Shown piece after piece: positions 18,740-26,282 of a stretch of 34,624 nt of DNA. The notes under the pieces were generated by a model. It had not been told where the DNA came from. It saw only the letters and a program-made list of their open reading frames with translations, and did no database searches. A program made the translations under genes and the position numbers. Source of the DNA: an uncultured Thermogutta sp. (GTDB taxonomy: Bacteria; Planctomycetota; Planctomycetia; Pirellulales; Thermoguttaceae); assembly GCA_937128505.1 (NCBI GenBank), contig CAKZMM010000123.1:1-34624 (forward strand). Reading direction: 5' to 3'. Position 1 is the stretch's first letter. Every line of letters begins with the position of its first letter.

Positions 18740-18745
18740 TATAAT
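18740..18745 (+). promoter_or_regulatory. -10 box TATAAT for the UvrA gene
   Basis: A perfect TATAAT lies 45 bases before the ATG and places transcription start near 18752. No good TTGACA-like -35 is seen at 16-18 bp; CTCAAG is the best available, so an activator or another sigma contact may be needed. Confidence 0.5.
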
Positions 18746-18789
18746 TATTGATTTGCACGACATGTCTAGTCCTTAAGGAATAGCTAAAT

Positions 18790-21700
18790 ATGGCAAACGG
18801 GCGTGTGATCGCACTTCGTGGGGTGCGAGTGCACAATCTTAAATCGATTGACCTAGACATCCCGCGGGGCAAGTTGGTCGTCATTTGCGGCGTAAGTGGT
18901 AGTGGCAAAAGCAGCGTGGCCCTGGATACCCTCTACGCCGAGGGTCAACGGCGTTATCTCGAGAGTTTTCCCGCCTATAGTCGTCAGTTTCTTCAGAGAT
19001 TAGAGAAGCCCGCGGCGGATGCGATCGAGGGTGTCCCTCCGGCTTTGGCCGTAACCGGCCGCCAGACAAGTCGTTCCAATCGCTCCACCGTTGCTACGAC
19101 GACGGAGATCGCCGACTATCTACGACTACTTCTCGCGAAGATCGGCAAGATCGTCTGTCCTGATTGCAAAAGGCCGGTCGAGCGCTTTCAGCCACAAACG
19201 GTCGCGGAAAGACTGCAAGAACTCGGAGAAGGGACACGGTTCCTCATCACGTTTCCAGTGAGTATCCCAAGGTCGGAGTGTTTGGCGGAATTGCTTGGGC
19301 GACTGCGCGAGTCGGGTTTCCTTCGAATCATCGCTGGCACGGCGCTCATCGATCTGTCTGAAGGATCGCTGGACGATTTGGCACGGCGTGTGAAAAAAGG
19401 AATGAGCGGCCCTCCTGGCCATATTAGTTCATCTATTGCGGCCGGAAAAAATCGGGAATCGTTTTCGATAGAAGACGAGCGCCGTTTTGGCACCGACCCC
19501 TCTCCGAGCTACGAGCCTTTGAAGCTGCGAACTGCCGGAGAGCAGGGCGAATTCCTGCTAGTCGTTGTGGATCGCCTTGTCGCAGGTACGGTCCCGTTGA
19601 AACGCCTTCGTGACTCCTTGGAAACGGCCTTCGAAAAAGGCAAGGACACATGCGTCGTTTTGATTGAGCAAAGGAGCGATCATTCTCAGAGTGGCGCAGG
19701 CCCTATCGATCGGGCTAACATGGACCCCATGACAAATGGCAACCGATGTTTTCCTCAAAGGCTGGAAAACGGTTACGCTCCCCACCAAACATCCTGGAAA
19801 CACTGGCTATTTACGCGGCGATTTCAATGTAGGGAATGCGGGCGGGAGTTTATCGAGCCGCAACCGCGCCTTTTCAGCTTCAATCATCCCCTGGGAGCCT
19901 GCCGCGAGTGCGAAGGGTTCGGGGATGTGATTGATATCGACCTGGATCTGGTGGTTCCCGACAAGCAGAAGTCTATCCGCCAAGGGGCGATCGCGCCGTG
20001 GAATTACCCGGCTTTCGCGCACGAGCTAGAGGAACTGTTGGCCCTGGCGGAAGACTATGACCTACCGGTGGATATTCCATTTGCCCAATTGGAACCGTGG
20101 CATTTGTCGCTAATCATGGAGGGAGTACCTGAGCGCGATTTCGGCGGCTTGCGTGGCTTTTTCGCATGGCTCGAACGCCGCAAATACAAGATGCATTACC
20201 GGGTTTTTTTGAGCCGTTGGCGAAGCTATCGACCCTGCCCGAGCTGTGGCGGCAAACGGTTCCGGCCTGAGGTCTTGGCGATCCACGTGGGCGGTCGGAA
20301 CATTGCCGAACTATTTGCCATGACCGTCACGGAAGCCTTGAAATTCTTTAGCAATTTGGAATTAAGCCCGTGGGAGAAAAAAGTCGGCAAAGCGATGCTC
20401 GAGCAGATCATCGCGCGGCTGACTTACTTAGAAAATGTAGGCTTGGGTTACTTAACGCTCGATCGCCCGTTGCGGACCCTGAGTGGCGGGGAATTACGGC
20501 GGGTAGCTTTGACGGCGGCCCTCGGATCTAGTTTGGTCAACATGCTTTATGTGCTCGATGAACCTTCTGTGGGACTACACCCTCGAGATATCGACCGACT
20601 GATCGCTGCGCTGAATCATCTGCGAAACCGCGGCAATACGGTGGTTGTGGTGGAGCATGACCAGGCGATCATCCGGTCTGCGGACCATGTGATTGAAATT
20701 GGTCCTGCCGCAGGCGAGGAAGGAGGGCGAGTAGTCTTTCAGGGCACCGTTGAAGAACTGCTCGCTTGTAAGGAGAGCTTGACCGGCGATTGGCTCGCCG
20801 GCAGAAGGCGGCCGATTGCACGCTCCTCGCGCCGATCCCCACAGCACGGGTGGATTCGCTTAATAGGGGCCCGCGGCCATAATCTCAAAAATATCACCGT
20901 TGCATTCCCCTTAAGGGTGCTGTGCCTCGTAACCGGGGTGAGCGGTTCAGGCAAAAGCACGCTGGTTCAAGATACGCTTTATCCGGCCTTATGCCGACGG
21001 CTTCGAATTCCCGGGCCAAAAGCTCAACCCTACGATGAACTCTTCGGTGATGGGCAAATTGGCGACGTGGTACTCGTGGATCAAACGCCGATTGGGCGCA
21101 GTTCTCGCTCCAACCCCGTCACCTACGCAAAGGCTTTCGACGAAATTCGCTTACTCTTTGCCGAAACCCCCGAAGCAAGACGACGCGGATATACTCCCAG
21201 CCATTTTAGCTTCAATGTGGACGGGGGACGCTGTCCTACCTGTGCCGGCGAGGGACAATTGCAAATCGAGATGCAGTTTTTGGCCGATGTGTACGTGACG
21301 TGCCCAGACTGCCAGGGGAAACGATTTCGGAAGGAATTACTGGAGGTAGCTTATCGGGGTTACAACATCGCTCAAGTTCTTGAGATGACCGTGCGGGATG
21401 CCTTCACGTTCTTCCGCGGCCAACCCAAGATCCAACAGCGGCTCAAACAGCTCATCGACGTCGGGCTCGATTATCTGCGACTGGGACAGTCGGCTCAAAC
21501 CCTTTCCGGAGGGGAAGCCCAAAGGCTCAAACTCGCATCCTATCTTTCCAGCAAAAAAGGGGCGCATACGTTGTTTATCCTCGATGAACCTACGACCGGT
21601 TTGCACGACGCTGACGTGTTACGCCTATGTGACTGCTTCGATGCCTTGCTCAATCTGGGTCATTCGTTCATCGTTGTGGAGCACAACCTGCACCTTATGG

Positions 21701-21858
21701 CGGTTGCCGATTACATCATTGACCTTGGGCCAGGCGCTGCCGATGAGGGGGGGCAGGTTGTGGTTCACGGTCCACCTGAGGTAGTTGCGGCCTGTCCACA
21801 ATCGATTACGGGCAAATTCCTCGGGCCCCTCCTGCGGAAGTTGCGGCGGAAAGGGTGA
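18790..21858 (+). CDS. uvrA: UvrA-class excinuclease ABC ATPase (non-canonical subgroup)
   Basis: UvrA finds bulky DNA damage and loads UvrB in nucleotide excision repair. This 1022-aa protein has both ABC modules. Walker A1 is GVSGSGKSS near 34-42, followed by YLESFPAYSRQF. The UvrB-binding region follows and is longer than usual. The first zinc finger is CRECG...CRECEGFG near 346-375. Signature 1 is LSGGELRRVAL near 563 with DEPSVGLHPRD. Walker A2 is GVSGSGKST near 717, the second finger is CPTCAGEG...CPDCQGKRF near 814-840, and signature 2 is LSGGEAQRLKLA near 905 with DEPTTGLHDAD. Canonical UvrA reads GGEAQRIRL in signature 1 and is about 940 aa, so this looks like a paralogous subgroup. 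AAGGA lies 11 bases upstream. uvrB is not near. Confidence 0.9.
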   Translation: MANGRVIALRGVRVHNLKSIDLDIPRGKLVVICGVSGSGKSSVALDTLYAEGQRRYLESFPAYSRQFLQRLEKPAADAIEGVPPALAVTGRQTSRSNRSTVATTTEIADYLRLLLAKIGKIVCPDCKRPVERFQPQTVAERLQELGEGTRFLITFPVSIPRSECLAELLGRLRESGFLRIIAGTALIDLSEGSLDDLARRVKKGMSGPPGHISSSIAAGKNRESFSIEDERRFGTDPSPSYEPLKLRTAGEQGEFLLVVVDRLVAGTVPLKRLRDSLETAFEKGKDTCVVLIEQRSDHSQSGAGPIDRANMDPMTNGNRCFPQRLENGYAPHQTSWKHWLFTRRFQCRECGREFIEPQPRLFSFNHPLGACRECEGFGDVIDIDLDLVVPDKQKSIRQGAIAPWNYPAFAHELEELLALAEDYDLPVDIPFAQLEPWHLSLIMEGVPERDFGGLRGFFAWLERRKYKMHYRVFLSRWRSYRPCPSCGGKRFRPEVLAIHVGGRNIAELFAMTVTEALKFFSNLELSPWEKKVGKAMLEQIIARLTYLENVGLGYLTLDRPLRTLSGGELRRVALTAALGSSLVNMLYVLDEPSVGLHPRDIDRLIAALNHLRNRGNTVVVVEHDQAIIRSADHVIEIGPAAGEEGGRVVFQGTVEELLACKESLTGDWLAGRRRPIARSSRRSPQHGWIRLIGARGHNLKNITVAFPLRVLCLVTGVSGSGKSTLVQDTLYPALCRRLRIPGPKAQPYDELFGDGQIGDVVLVDQTPIGRSSRSNPVTYAKAFDEIRLLFAETPEARRRGYTPSHFSFNVDGGRCPTCAGEGQLQIEMQFLADVYVTCPDCQGKRFRKELLEVAYRGYNIAQVLEMTVRDAFTFFRGQPKIQQRLKQLIDVGLDYLRLGQSAQTLSGGEAQRLKLASYLSSKKGAHTLFILDEPTTGLHDADVLRLCDCFDALLNLGHSFIVVEHNLHLMAVADYIIDLGPGAADEGGQVVVHGPPEVVAACPQSITGKFLGPLLRKLRRKG

Positions 21859-21920
21859 GTCGGGACGGCCGCGGGAAAGTTCCTCCGGTGGCTGAGGGAC
21901 CTTCGGGTGGACCGCTGACT

Positions 21921-21950
21921 AAGATATTCCTTGACAAGATATTCCTTGAC
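21921..21950. repeat. 15-bp perfect tandem duplication
   Basis: AAGATATTCCTTGAC is repeated twice with no spacer or mismatch, 62 bases after the UvrA gene stop, and is flanked by GACT before and TAAG after, which partly continue the repeat. Confidence 0.9.
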
Positions 21951-22279
21951 TAAGAAATCCTTCGGGTCCTGGTGGGATCGGATCCCGGCGAAAACCTTTT
22001 GTTGTTCAGCGTCGGTTTCCGCTGTGAGAAACAGCGCGCCGGTCGTTTGAGCTTGTCAGGTGGGCCGAGCATAGAGGGAATCCCCACTGGAGTTTCCTGC
22101 CCGGCCCTTTAAGAATCGAAGTTTCTGGCGAGAGCTTTTCTGGCTGGTAAAGGCCCTCAAAAGGTCCGAGGTGAAGGCCCCGGACATCAATGCTGTGGTG
22201 GCTGCCATTTATTCGGGCAGGATAAAAAGCCCCTCCCCAACCCGCTTACTGAAAACGAGAAAAGGTTGGCAAATCAAGC

Positions 22280-22358
22280 TAGATGTACACCAAAGGAACT
22301 AAAAGGAGGTCTCAACGCTCCTTTATGATTAATGTGATCTAAAACATGAACATCTAGA
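22280..22358. other. nested inverted repeat, possible structured RNA
   Basis: Outer arms CTAGATGTACA (22280-22290) and TGAACATCTAG (22348-22358) pair at 10 of 11 positions. Inside, AAAGGAG (22303-22309) pairs perfectly with CTCCTTT (22319-22325) across a 9-base loop. The inner left arm is a Shine-Dalgarno-like sequence, and a five-codon frame M-I-N-V-I-stop begins right after the right arm (22326), though 15 bases from the site. It may be a regulatory RNA, a leader element or a mobile-element relic. Confidence 0.45.
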
Positions 22359-22437
22359 TAGTCCGAATTCTTTTCTGACCGAGGTCCATCCGTCGTTCAG
22401 ATTTCATGCCCGGGCTCACGGAGCCATAACAGCAGTT

Positions 22438-22457
22438 GACGCCACTAGACGCCACTA
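22438..22457. repeat. 10-bp perfect tandem duplication
   Basis: GACGCCACTA is repeated twice without spacer, inside the segment bracketed by the 14-bp direct repeats. Confidence 0.85.
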
Positions 22458-22560
22458 AATGTAAACCAAAACTATCATCCTCGGGCATACTGCGCAAGGC
22501 TGATTATGGCTTCACCCCAGAGGAGAATCACCTCCCCACGCTTGTATGGAGCCATTCTTT

Positions 22561-22668
22561 CTTTGTTGCTTCTAAATTAATCATTCTTCGTTGCTTCTCA
22601 TCTATTCCTCGCTACTTCTAATCTACTCTTTGTTGCTTCTAATCCGTTCTTTTCTTTGTTGCTTCGAA
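22561..22668. repeat. five-copy degenerate repeat array, core CTTTGTTGCTTCTAA
   Basis: Copies start at 22561, 22586, 22607, 22628 and 22654, giving steps of 25, 21, 21 and 26 bases. Copies 1 and 4 are identical over 15 bases; the others differ at one to three positions. Spacers are unlike in sequence and pyrimidine-rich. The array ends 292 bases before the secretin start. It is too short and irregular for CRISPR; binding sites for a protein or degenerate satellite DNA fit better. Confidence 0.75.
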
Positions 22669-22960
22669 ATTGGCCAACCGGCTAGCGCACACAGGGGGAG
22701 ACGCAAAGGGAAACAAAGAAAACAGCTAAAGAACCCTCCCCTCTTTCGAGGTCCATCCGTTTTGACCGAATGGGATTACCGGACACCGTCCGGTTCTTTC
22801 CCCAAAAAATCGCGTTGCGGTGAGAAACTTTACGGTCAACCTGATCCGAAAGTGAAGATTATGCCGATTTTGTAATGAGTACCGAAGATAGTCCTGGCTC
22901 ATACATTCACAACAACGATCAACATTGACAAGTTTTAAAGCCTTTTCGAGGAGACTTTTA

Positions 22961-24817
22961 ATGGGAGCTTTTGGAGCTTCCGGAAGACCTCATTCTGAGG
23001 GGTGCTACCGTTTTTGGATAGCTTGGATGCTCGTTTTGATGGTGGCTCCCAATCTTGTTGCCCAACAACTTGCTCAACAACCGCTAGGTTCTCAGACCCC
23101 TTTAAGGGAGATTCGCTCGGCCTCGGAGCGCTTGGAGATCACTGTCAACGAAAGCCGGATTCTTTTCCTAAGCCCCTCGTTAACCGCGGCAAACCGTATC
23201 CCCCAGGCCCAGGTGAACAATCGAGAAATCTTGGAGCTGACGCCCCTTTCGCCTACGCAGATCCAAGTTTTCGCCAAGAAAGCAGGGGTCACTCAAGTCA
23301 ATATTTGGGATGAAAATGGCCAGATTTACACCGTGGACGTTGTGGTTTTCGGAGACGCGAAAGAGTTGAGCCTGATTCTTGAGTCGGAATTCCCCAACGC
23401 GTCTCTAACCGTCAAGCCGATCGCAAGCGGCGTCCTCATTTCCGGATATGTAGATCAGCCAGAAGATGTCCCAAAAATCCGAGAAATCGCGGAACAATAT
23501 TACTCCAAAGTGTTAACGAACATCCGGGTGGCCGGAGTGCACCAAGTTTTACTGCATGTCAAGGCGATGGAAGTATCTCGCACTAAGCTCCGATCTCTCG
23601 GCCTGGATTGGTCAAGTTTCTCCCCCAATACCGTGGTGCACTCGATGGGAGCCGGTGTGCTGAGTGGCGTGACGCAATCGGTCAGGGAATTACCGGGTGG
23701 GGTCCAGGACTTCGGGTATTCGACCATCACCAGCGGTGCCGAAACGTTTCGTTTGAGCGTGATTGACGGTGCGGACGCCTTCTTCGCGGTGCTGGACGCA
23801 TTGCGGCGTGATAGTCTAATGAAAGTGCTGGCGGAGCCGACGCTCGTGACCGTAAGTGGCCGACCGGCTTTCTTCCAAGTGGGTGGGGAGGTACCGACGC
23901 TGGCTCCGGCAGGATTGGGAACGGTATCGATTGAGTACAAACGCTACGGAACGCAAGTAGATTTTGTGCCAATCGTGCTTGGCAATGGGCGAATTCGATT
24001 GGAGGTGCGCCCAAGAGTCAGCGATGTGGATCTAGCGCGAAGTATTACAGTGGACGGACAAACCATCTACGCCTTCACCACTCGCGAAGTGGATACAGGG
24101 GTCGAACTTCAGGCTGGGCAAACTTTGGCGATTGCCGGGTTGGTTCAGAATCGGTTGGAGGCGGAAAAACGGGGCTTGCCCGTACTCAGCGATCTGCCAA
24201 TTGTAGGCATCCCGTTCCGAAGAGTATCGGAGCGGGCCAACGAAATTGAGTTACTTATCCTAGTGACTCCTGAGTTGGTGGAAGGGATAGACAAATCGCT
24301 GTTTCCGCAGGGAGGACCGGGATATAACTCTGCCAGTCCGAGCGACTGGCAGCTTTATGTGCAAGGGCGTATTGAAGTCCCTCTTGATTCATCCTGTGGC
24401 GTGCCGGTGGAATCTGGTGAAATGCCGGGGCTGTATACTCCGCCCTCTGAAATCGGCACCGCCGGGGAGGCTGTAATGAGGCCGGATTCATATCGCCTGC
24501 CTATGGAAGGTAGCGTGCCCGCGGAAGGTAGATCGGCCTACACCCGGCTAAACTCACAGCAGGCCGGCCCGGGTAGGCGGACCCCACGGCAGACCGGCCC
24601 CCCTAATACCGTTATTTCTCGCGGTGCAAGCGCCGCGAGTCCTTCCTCTTTCCCCACCATGCGTGTTGACGGGCGGCCCGGCGGGCAGGCTCCTCAGCCC
24701 CACACACAGAGTCGCGATACCGGAAATTCCCGCACTACCGGTACAAATCCCACGTCTAATGGCTCTAACTTACCCGGTCTAATTGGGCCGGTAGGTTACG
24801 AAGCCCCTGCAAAATAA
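22961..24817 (+). CDS. cpaC: CpaC/RcpA-type secretin of a Flp/Tad pilus system
   Basis: This outer-membrane channel subunit would let Flp/Tad-type pilin fibres through the outer membrane. ATG 22961 is chosen because GAGGAG lies 7 bases upstream; an in-frame TTG at 22925 has no site. The signal peptide is FWIAWMLVLMVAPNLVAQQ (residues 18-36). Residues about 45-130 are the N-terminal CpaC domain (ITVNESRILFL...VNIWDENGQIYTVDVVV). A BON-like section follows (GVLISGYVDQPEDV near 155-185), then the secretin domain from about 190, including GGEVPTLAPAGLG, TREVDTGVELQAGQTLAIAG and LSDLPIVGIPF near 410. About 150 residues rich in Pro, Gly, Ser and Thr form an unusual disordered C-terminal tail. A cpaE-like gene follows; other tad genes are absent. 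Confidence 0.88.
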   Translation: MGAFGASGRPHSEGCYRFWIAWMLVLMVAPNLVAQQLAQQPLGSQTPLREIRSASERLEITVNESRILFLSPSLTAANRIPQAQVNNREILELTPLSPTQIQVFAKKAGVTQVNIWDENGQIYTVDVVVFGDAKELSLILESEFPNASLTVKPIASGVLISGYVDQPEDVPKIREIAEQYYSKVLTNIRVAGVHQVLLHVKAMEVSRTKLRSLGLDWSSFSPNTVVHSMGAGVLSGVTQSVRELPGGVQDFGYSTITSGAETFRLSVIDGADAFFAVLDALRRDSLMKVLAEPTLVTVSGRPAFFQVGGEVPTLAPAGLGTVSIEYKRYGTQVDFVPIVLGNGRIRLEVRPRVSDVDLARSITVDGQTIYAFTTREVDTGVELQAGQTLAIAGLVQNRLEAEKRGLPVLSDLPIVGIPFRRVSERANEIELLILVTPELVEGIDKSLFPQGGPGYNSASPSDWQLYVQGRIEVPLDSSCGVPVESGEMPGLYTPPSEIGTAGEAVMRPDSYRLPMEGSVPAEGRSAYTRLNSQQAGPGRRTPRQTGPPNTVISRGASAASPSSFPTMRVDGRPGGQAPQPHTQSRDTGNSRTTGTNPTSNGSNLPGLIGPVGYEAPAK

Positions 24818-24867
24818 GCCATATTTTACTGGGTCGGAGTTCAGGGCTTGGGGGACCGAACTTGGCG

Positions 24868-24950
24868 ACGCTCAACAGCCGGGAAAACGCCGAGACCCGA
24901 AGCCAACTTGAAATGGGTTTGCTGAGTTGCCGGTAAGCGTTTTCATTTTT
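24868..24950 (+). terminator. hairpin with T-rich tail between the secretin and cpaE genes
   Basis: ACGCT (24868-24872) pairs with AGCGT (24936-24940), CAA (24873-24875) with TTG (24927-24929), and CAGC (24876-24879) with GCTG (24921-24924). Within it, AGACCC (24893-24898) pairs with GGGTTT (24915-24920), one pair being G-T. The stem is followed by TTTTCATTTTT. It starts 51 bases after the secretin stop. It could simply end the secretin transcript; the nested structure with a 13-base one-sided loop would also suit an attenuator. Confidence 0.45.
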
Positions 24951-24982
24951 GCGGGGTTCCCGGCCCTACCAATATGTTTCTT

Positions 24983-25010
24983 TTGACAACGCGCTCGACT
25001 TAGCAATACT
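24983..25010 (+). promoter_or_regulatory. candidate promoter of the cpaE-like gene
   Basis: A perfect -35 TTGACA (24983-24988) is followed after 16 bases by AATACT (25005-25010), which matches TATAAT at 4 of 6 positions. It lies just after the hairpin/T-tract and about 50 bases before the ATG, so the ATPase gene may be transcribed separately from the secretin gene. Confidence 0.45.
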
Positions 25011-25058
25011 TGGCCTGGATTAGCGTGGTTATCGCCAGGAGTCTCGTGCCATAGATCC

Positions 25059-26282
25059 ATGAGCAACATTCTAAGGTTAGCAATCGTCGATCCGGATGAC
25101 CGCAAGCGCGAGGCCCTCAAGCAAATGCTCCTCGGCCTGGAGCTTATTTGGTTGGAGGCTGAATGCTCCCGATACGAGTTTTTCGCAGATGTCGTGGGAC
25201 AGACGTCGCCCGACATCGGGATCGTGTGCATTGATGCCGAGCCCTCACAAGCTCTCGACCTAGTGGCCCGATTGTCCGAGAGTGTACCTCAGTGCGATAT
25301 TCTCGTCGTTAGCACGTCGTGCGATGGTAATTGGATTTTGCAGGCGATGCGTGCCGGGGCCAAGGAGTTCCTAACCTGGCCGCTGCGCCTCGAGGATCTC
25401 ATTGCGTCAATCGGCCGAATCAGCGAGAAAAGGTTCGGCCGTGGCGAAAACCGGCCGCGCGGTTGTCAAGTAGTCGCCGTGGCCGGAGCCACAGGGGGGG
25501 TCGGATGCACGAGCCTGGCGGTGAACCTGGGCTGCGCGCTGGCTGCCGAGACTCAAAACGCGGTCGTGCTGGTGGATCTGGATCTTTCGCTCGGGGATGC
25601 CGACGTTTTTCTCGACACGATTCCGGACTACACGCTGGCGGATCTGGCTCAAAACGTCGCGCGGCTTGACTTCACTCTATTGAAACGGTCACTCACGAAG
25701 CATAGCTCCGGATTGTTTCTACTCCCAAGACCGGCGCAGCTTGAGGATCTTTCGCTGATTACGCCCGAAGATCTTCAGCGGATCATCGGTCTTTTGAAGG
25801 CCGCATTTACACACCTAATTCTTGACCTCTCCAAGAGCTATAGCCGCCTCGATATCGTGGCTTTAGAGATGGCGAGCCAGGTGCTACTGGTTACGCAGCT
25901 AGACCTGCCGTGCCTGCGGAATGTGGTTCGCCTTTTGGCGTCGTTTAAGCAAATAGAGGGCTTAGCGGATAAGGTAAAGATAGTGGTGAATCGAGTGGGC
26001 CTCGAAACCGGGCAGATCACCCTGAAAAAAGCTCAGGACACCATCGGTCGCGAGTTCTTTTGGCAGCTTCCCAACGACTATCGCACAATGATTGAGGCCC
26101 GAAACAACGGCGTGCCCCTTATCGAACAGGCCCCCAAAGCCCCCATTACTCAAGCAATGGTGAGTTTAGCCGAGGCTTTGAGTGTACCGAACAAGCCTAC
26201 GATCACAGAGCGGCCGGCCAAACGATCGGGATTCGGGAAGCTTTTCGGCCTGAAAATCAGTAAGGCAGGCTCGCAATCTTAA
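25059..26282 (+). CDS. cpaE: CpaE/TadZ-like pilus assembly ATPase with receiver-like domain
   Basis: A 407-aa cytoplasmic protein. Residues 1-120 form a response-regulator-like domain (LRLAIVDPDD, Asp59 at the end of strand 3, then MRAGAKEFLTWPL). Residues 135-380 form a ParA/MinD-type ATPase: P-loop AGATGGVGCTSLAVNLG at 142-158, VVLVDLDLSLGDADVF at 169-184, then LDLSKSYSRLDIVALE. CpaE/TadZ proteins place the Tad pilus machinery in the cell. Both lysines of the deviant Walker A (KGGxGK[ST]) are missing: Thr145 and Cys150 stand in their places, so ATP use may be altered. The C-terminus is basic (KRSGFGKLFGLKISKAG). The secretin gene lies 241 bp upstream; cpaF and tadBC are not present downstream. 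Confidence 0.87.
   Translation: MSNILRLAIVDPDDRKREALKQMLLGLELIWLEAECSRYEFFADVVGQTSPDIGIVCIDAEPSQALDLVARLSESVPQCDILVVSTSCDGNWILQAMRAGAKEFLTWPLRLEDLIASIGRISEKRFGRGENRPRGCQVVAVAGATGGVGCTSLAVNLGCALAAETQNAVVLVDLDLSLGDADVFLDTIPDYTLADLAQNVARLDFTLLKRSLTKHSSGLFLLPRPAQLEDLSLITPEDLQRIIGLLKAAFTHLILDLSKSYSRLDIVALEMASQVLLVTQLDLPCLRNVVRLLASFKQIEGLADKVKIVVNRVGLETGQITLKKAQDTIGREFFWQLPNDYRTMIEARNNGVPLIEQAPKAPITQAMVSLAEALSVPNKPTITERPAKRSGFGKLFGLKISKAGSQS

Larger units (their letters stand above)
18137..18789. other. 653-bp divergent intergenic region upstream of the UvrA gene
   Basis: The region holds no convincing gene. A hairpin GCAAG-A-TCCC / GGGA-C-CTTGC occurs near 18533-18554. A 16-bp tandem duplication (18628-18659) and a TATAAT box (18740-18745), described separately, lie before the UvrA gene. 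This is long enough for the regulation of both divergent genes. Confidence 0.5.
22380..22760. repeat. 14-bp direct repeats bracketing a 353-bp segment
   Basis: CGAGGTCCATCCGT occurs exactly at 22380-22393 and at 22747-22760 in the same orientation. The segment between contains a 10-bp tandem duplication and the five-copy degenerate array. No terminal inverted repeats or transposase frame are seen next to the copies. Confidence 0.7.
21859..22960. other. 1.1-kb gene-free, repeat-rich region between the UvrA and secretin genes
   Basis: No protein-like frame was found; the longest plus-strand frames (22436-22621, 22591-22875) translate a pyrimidine-rich repeat. Structures present are a 15-bp tandem duplication, a hairpin CGCTGT-GAGAA-ACAGCG (22020-22036), a nested inverted repeat (22280-22358), a pair of 14-bp direct repeats, a 10-bp tandem duplication and a five-copy degenerate array. 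Part of it may be the secretin leader. Confidence 0.6.

Noticed and set aside
22075-22329. 84-codon open frame with a fairly natural middle section
   Set aside because: It has no ATG; the only candidate start is an internal GTG without a site. A decayed gene is possible but cannot be shown.
22561-22668. CRISPR array
   Set aside because: Repeats are 15 bp, imperfect, with 6-11 base spacers; no cas genes are present.
22591-22875. 94-aa frame rich in Leu, Ile and Ser
   Set aside because: It is a translation of the degenerate pyrimidine repeat array and starts at TTG without a ribosome site.
24868-24940. Cyclic-di-GMP (GEMM) riboswitch upstream of cpaE
   Set aside because: The tetraloop-receptor pattern and the conserved ACGCAAAGCC core are missing; only loose similarity remains, and a T-tract makes a terminator more likely.
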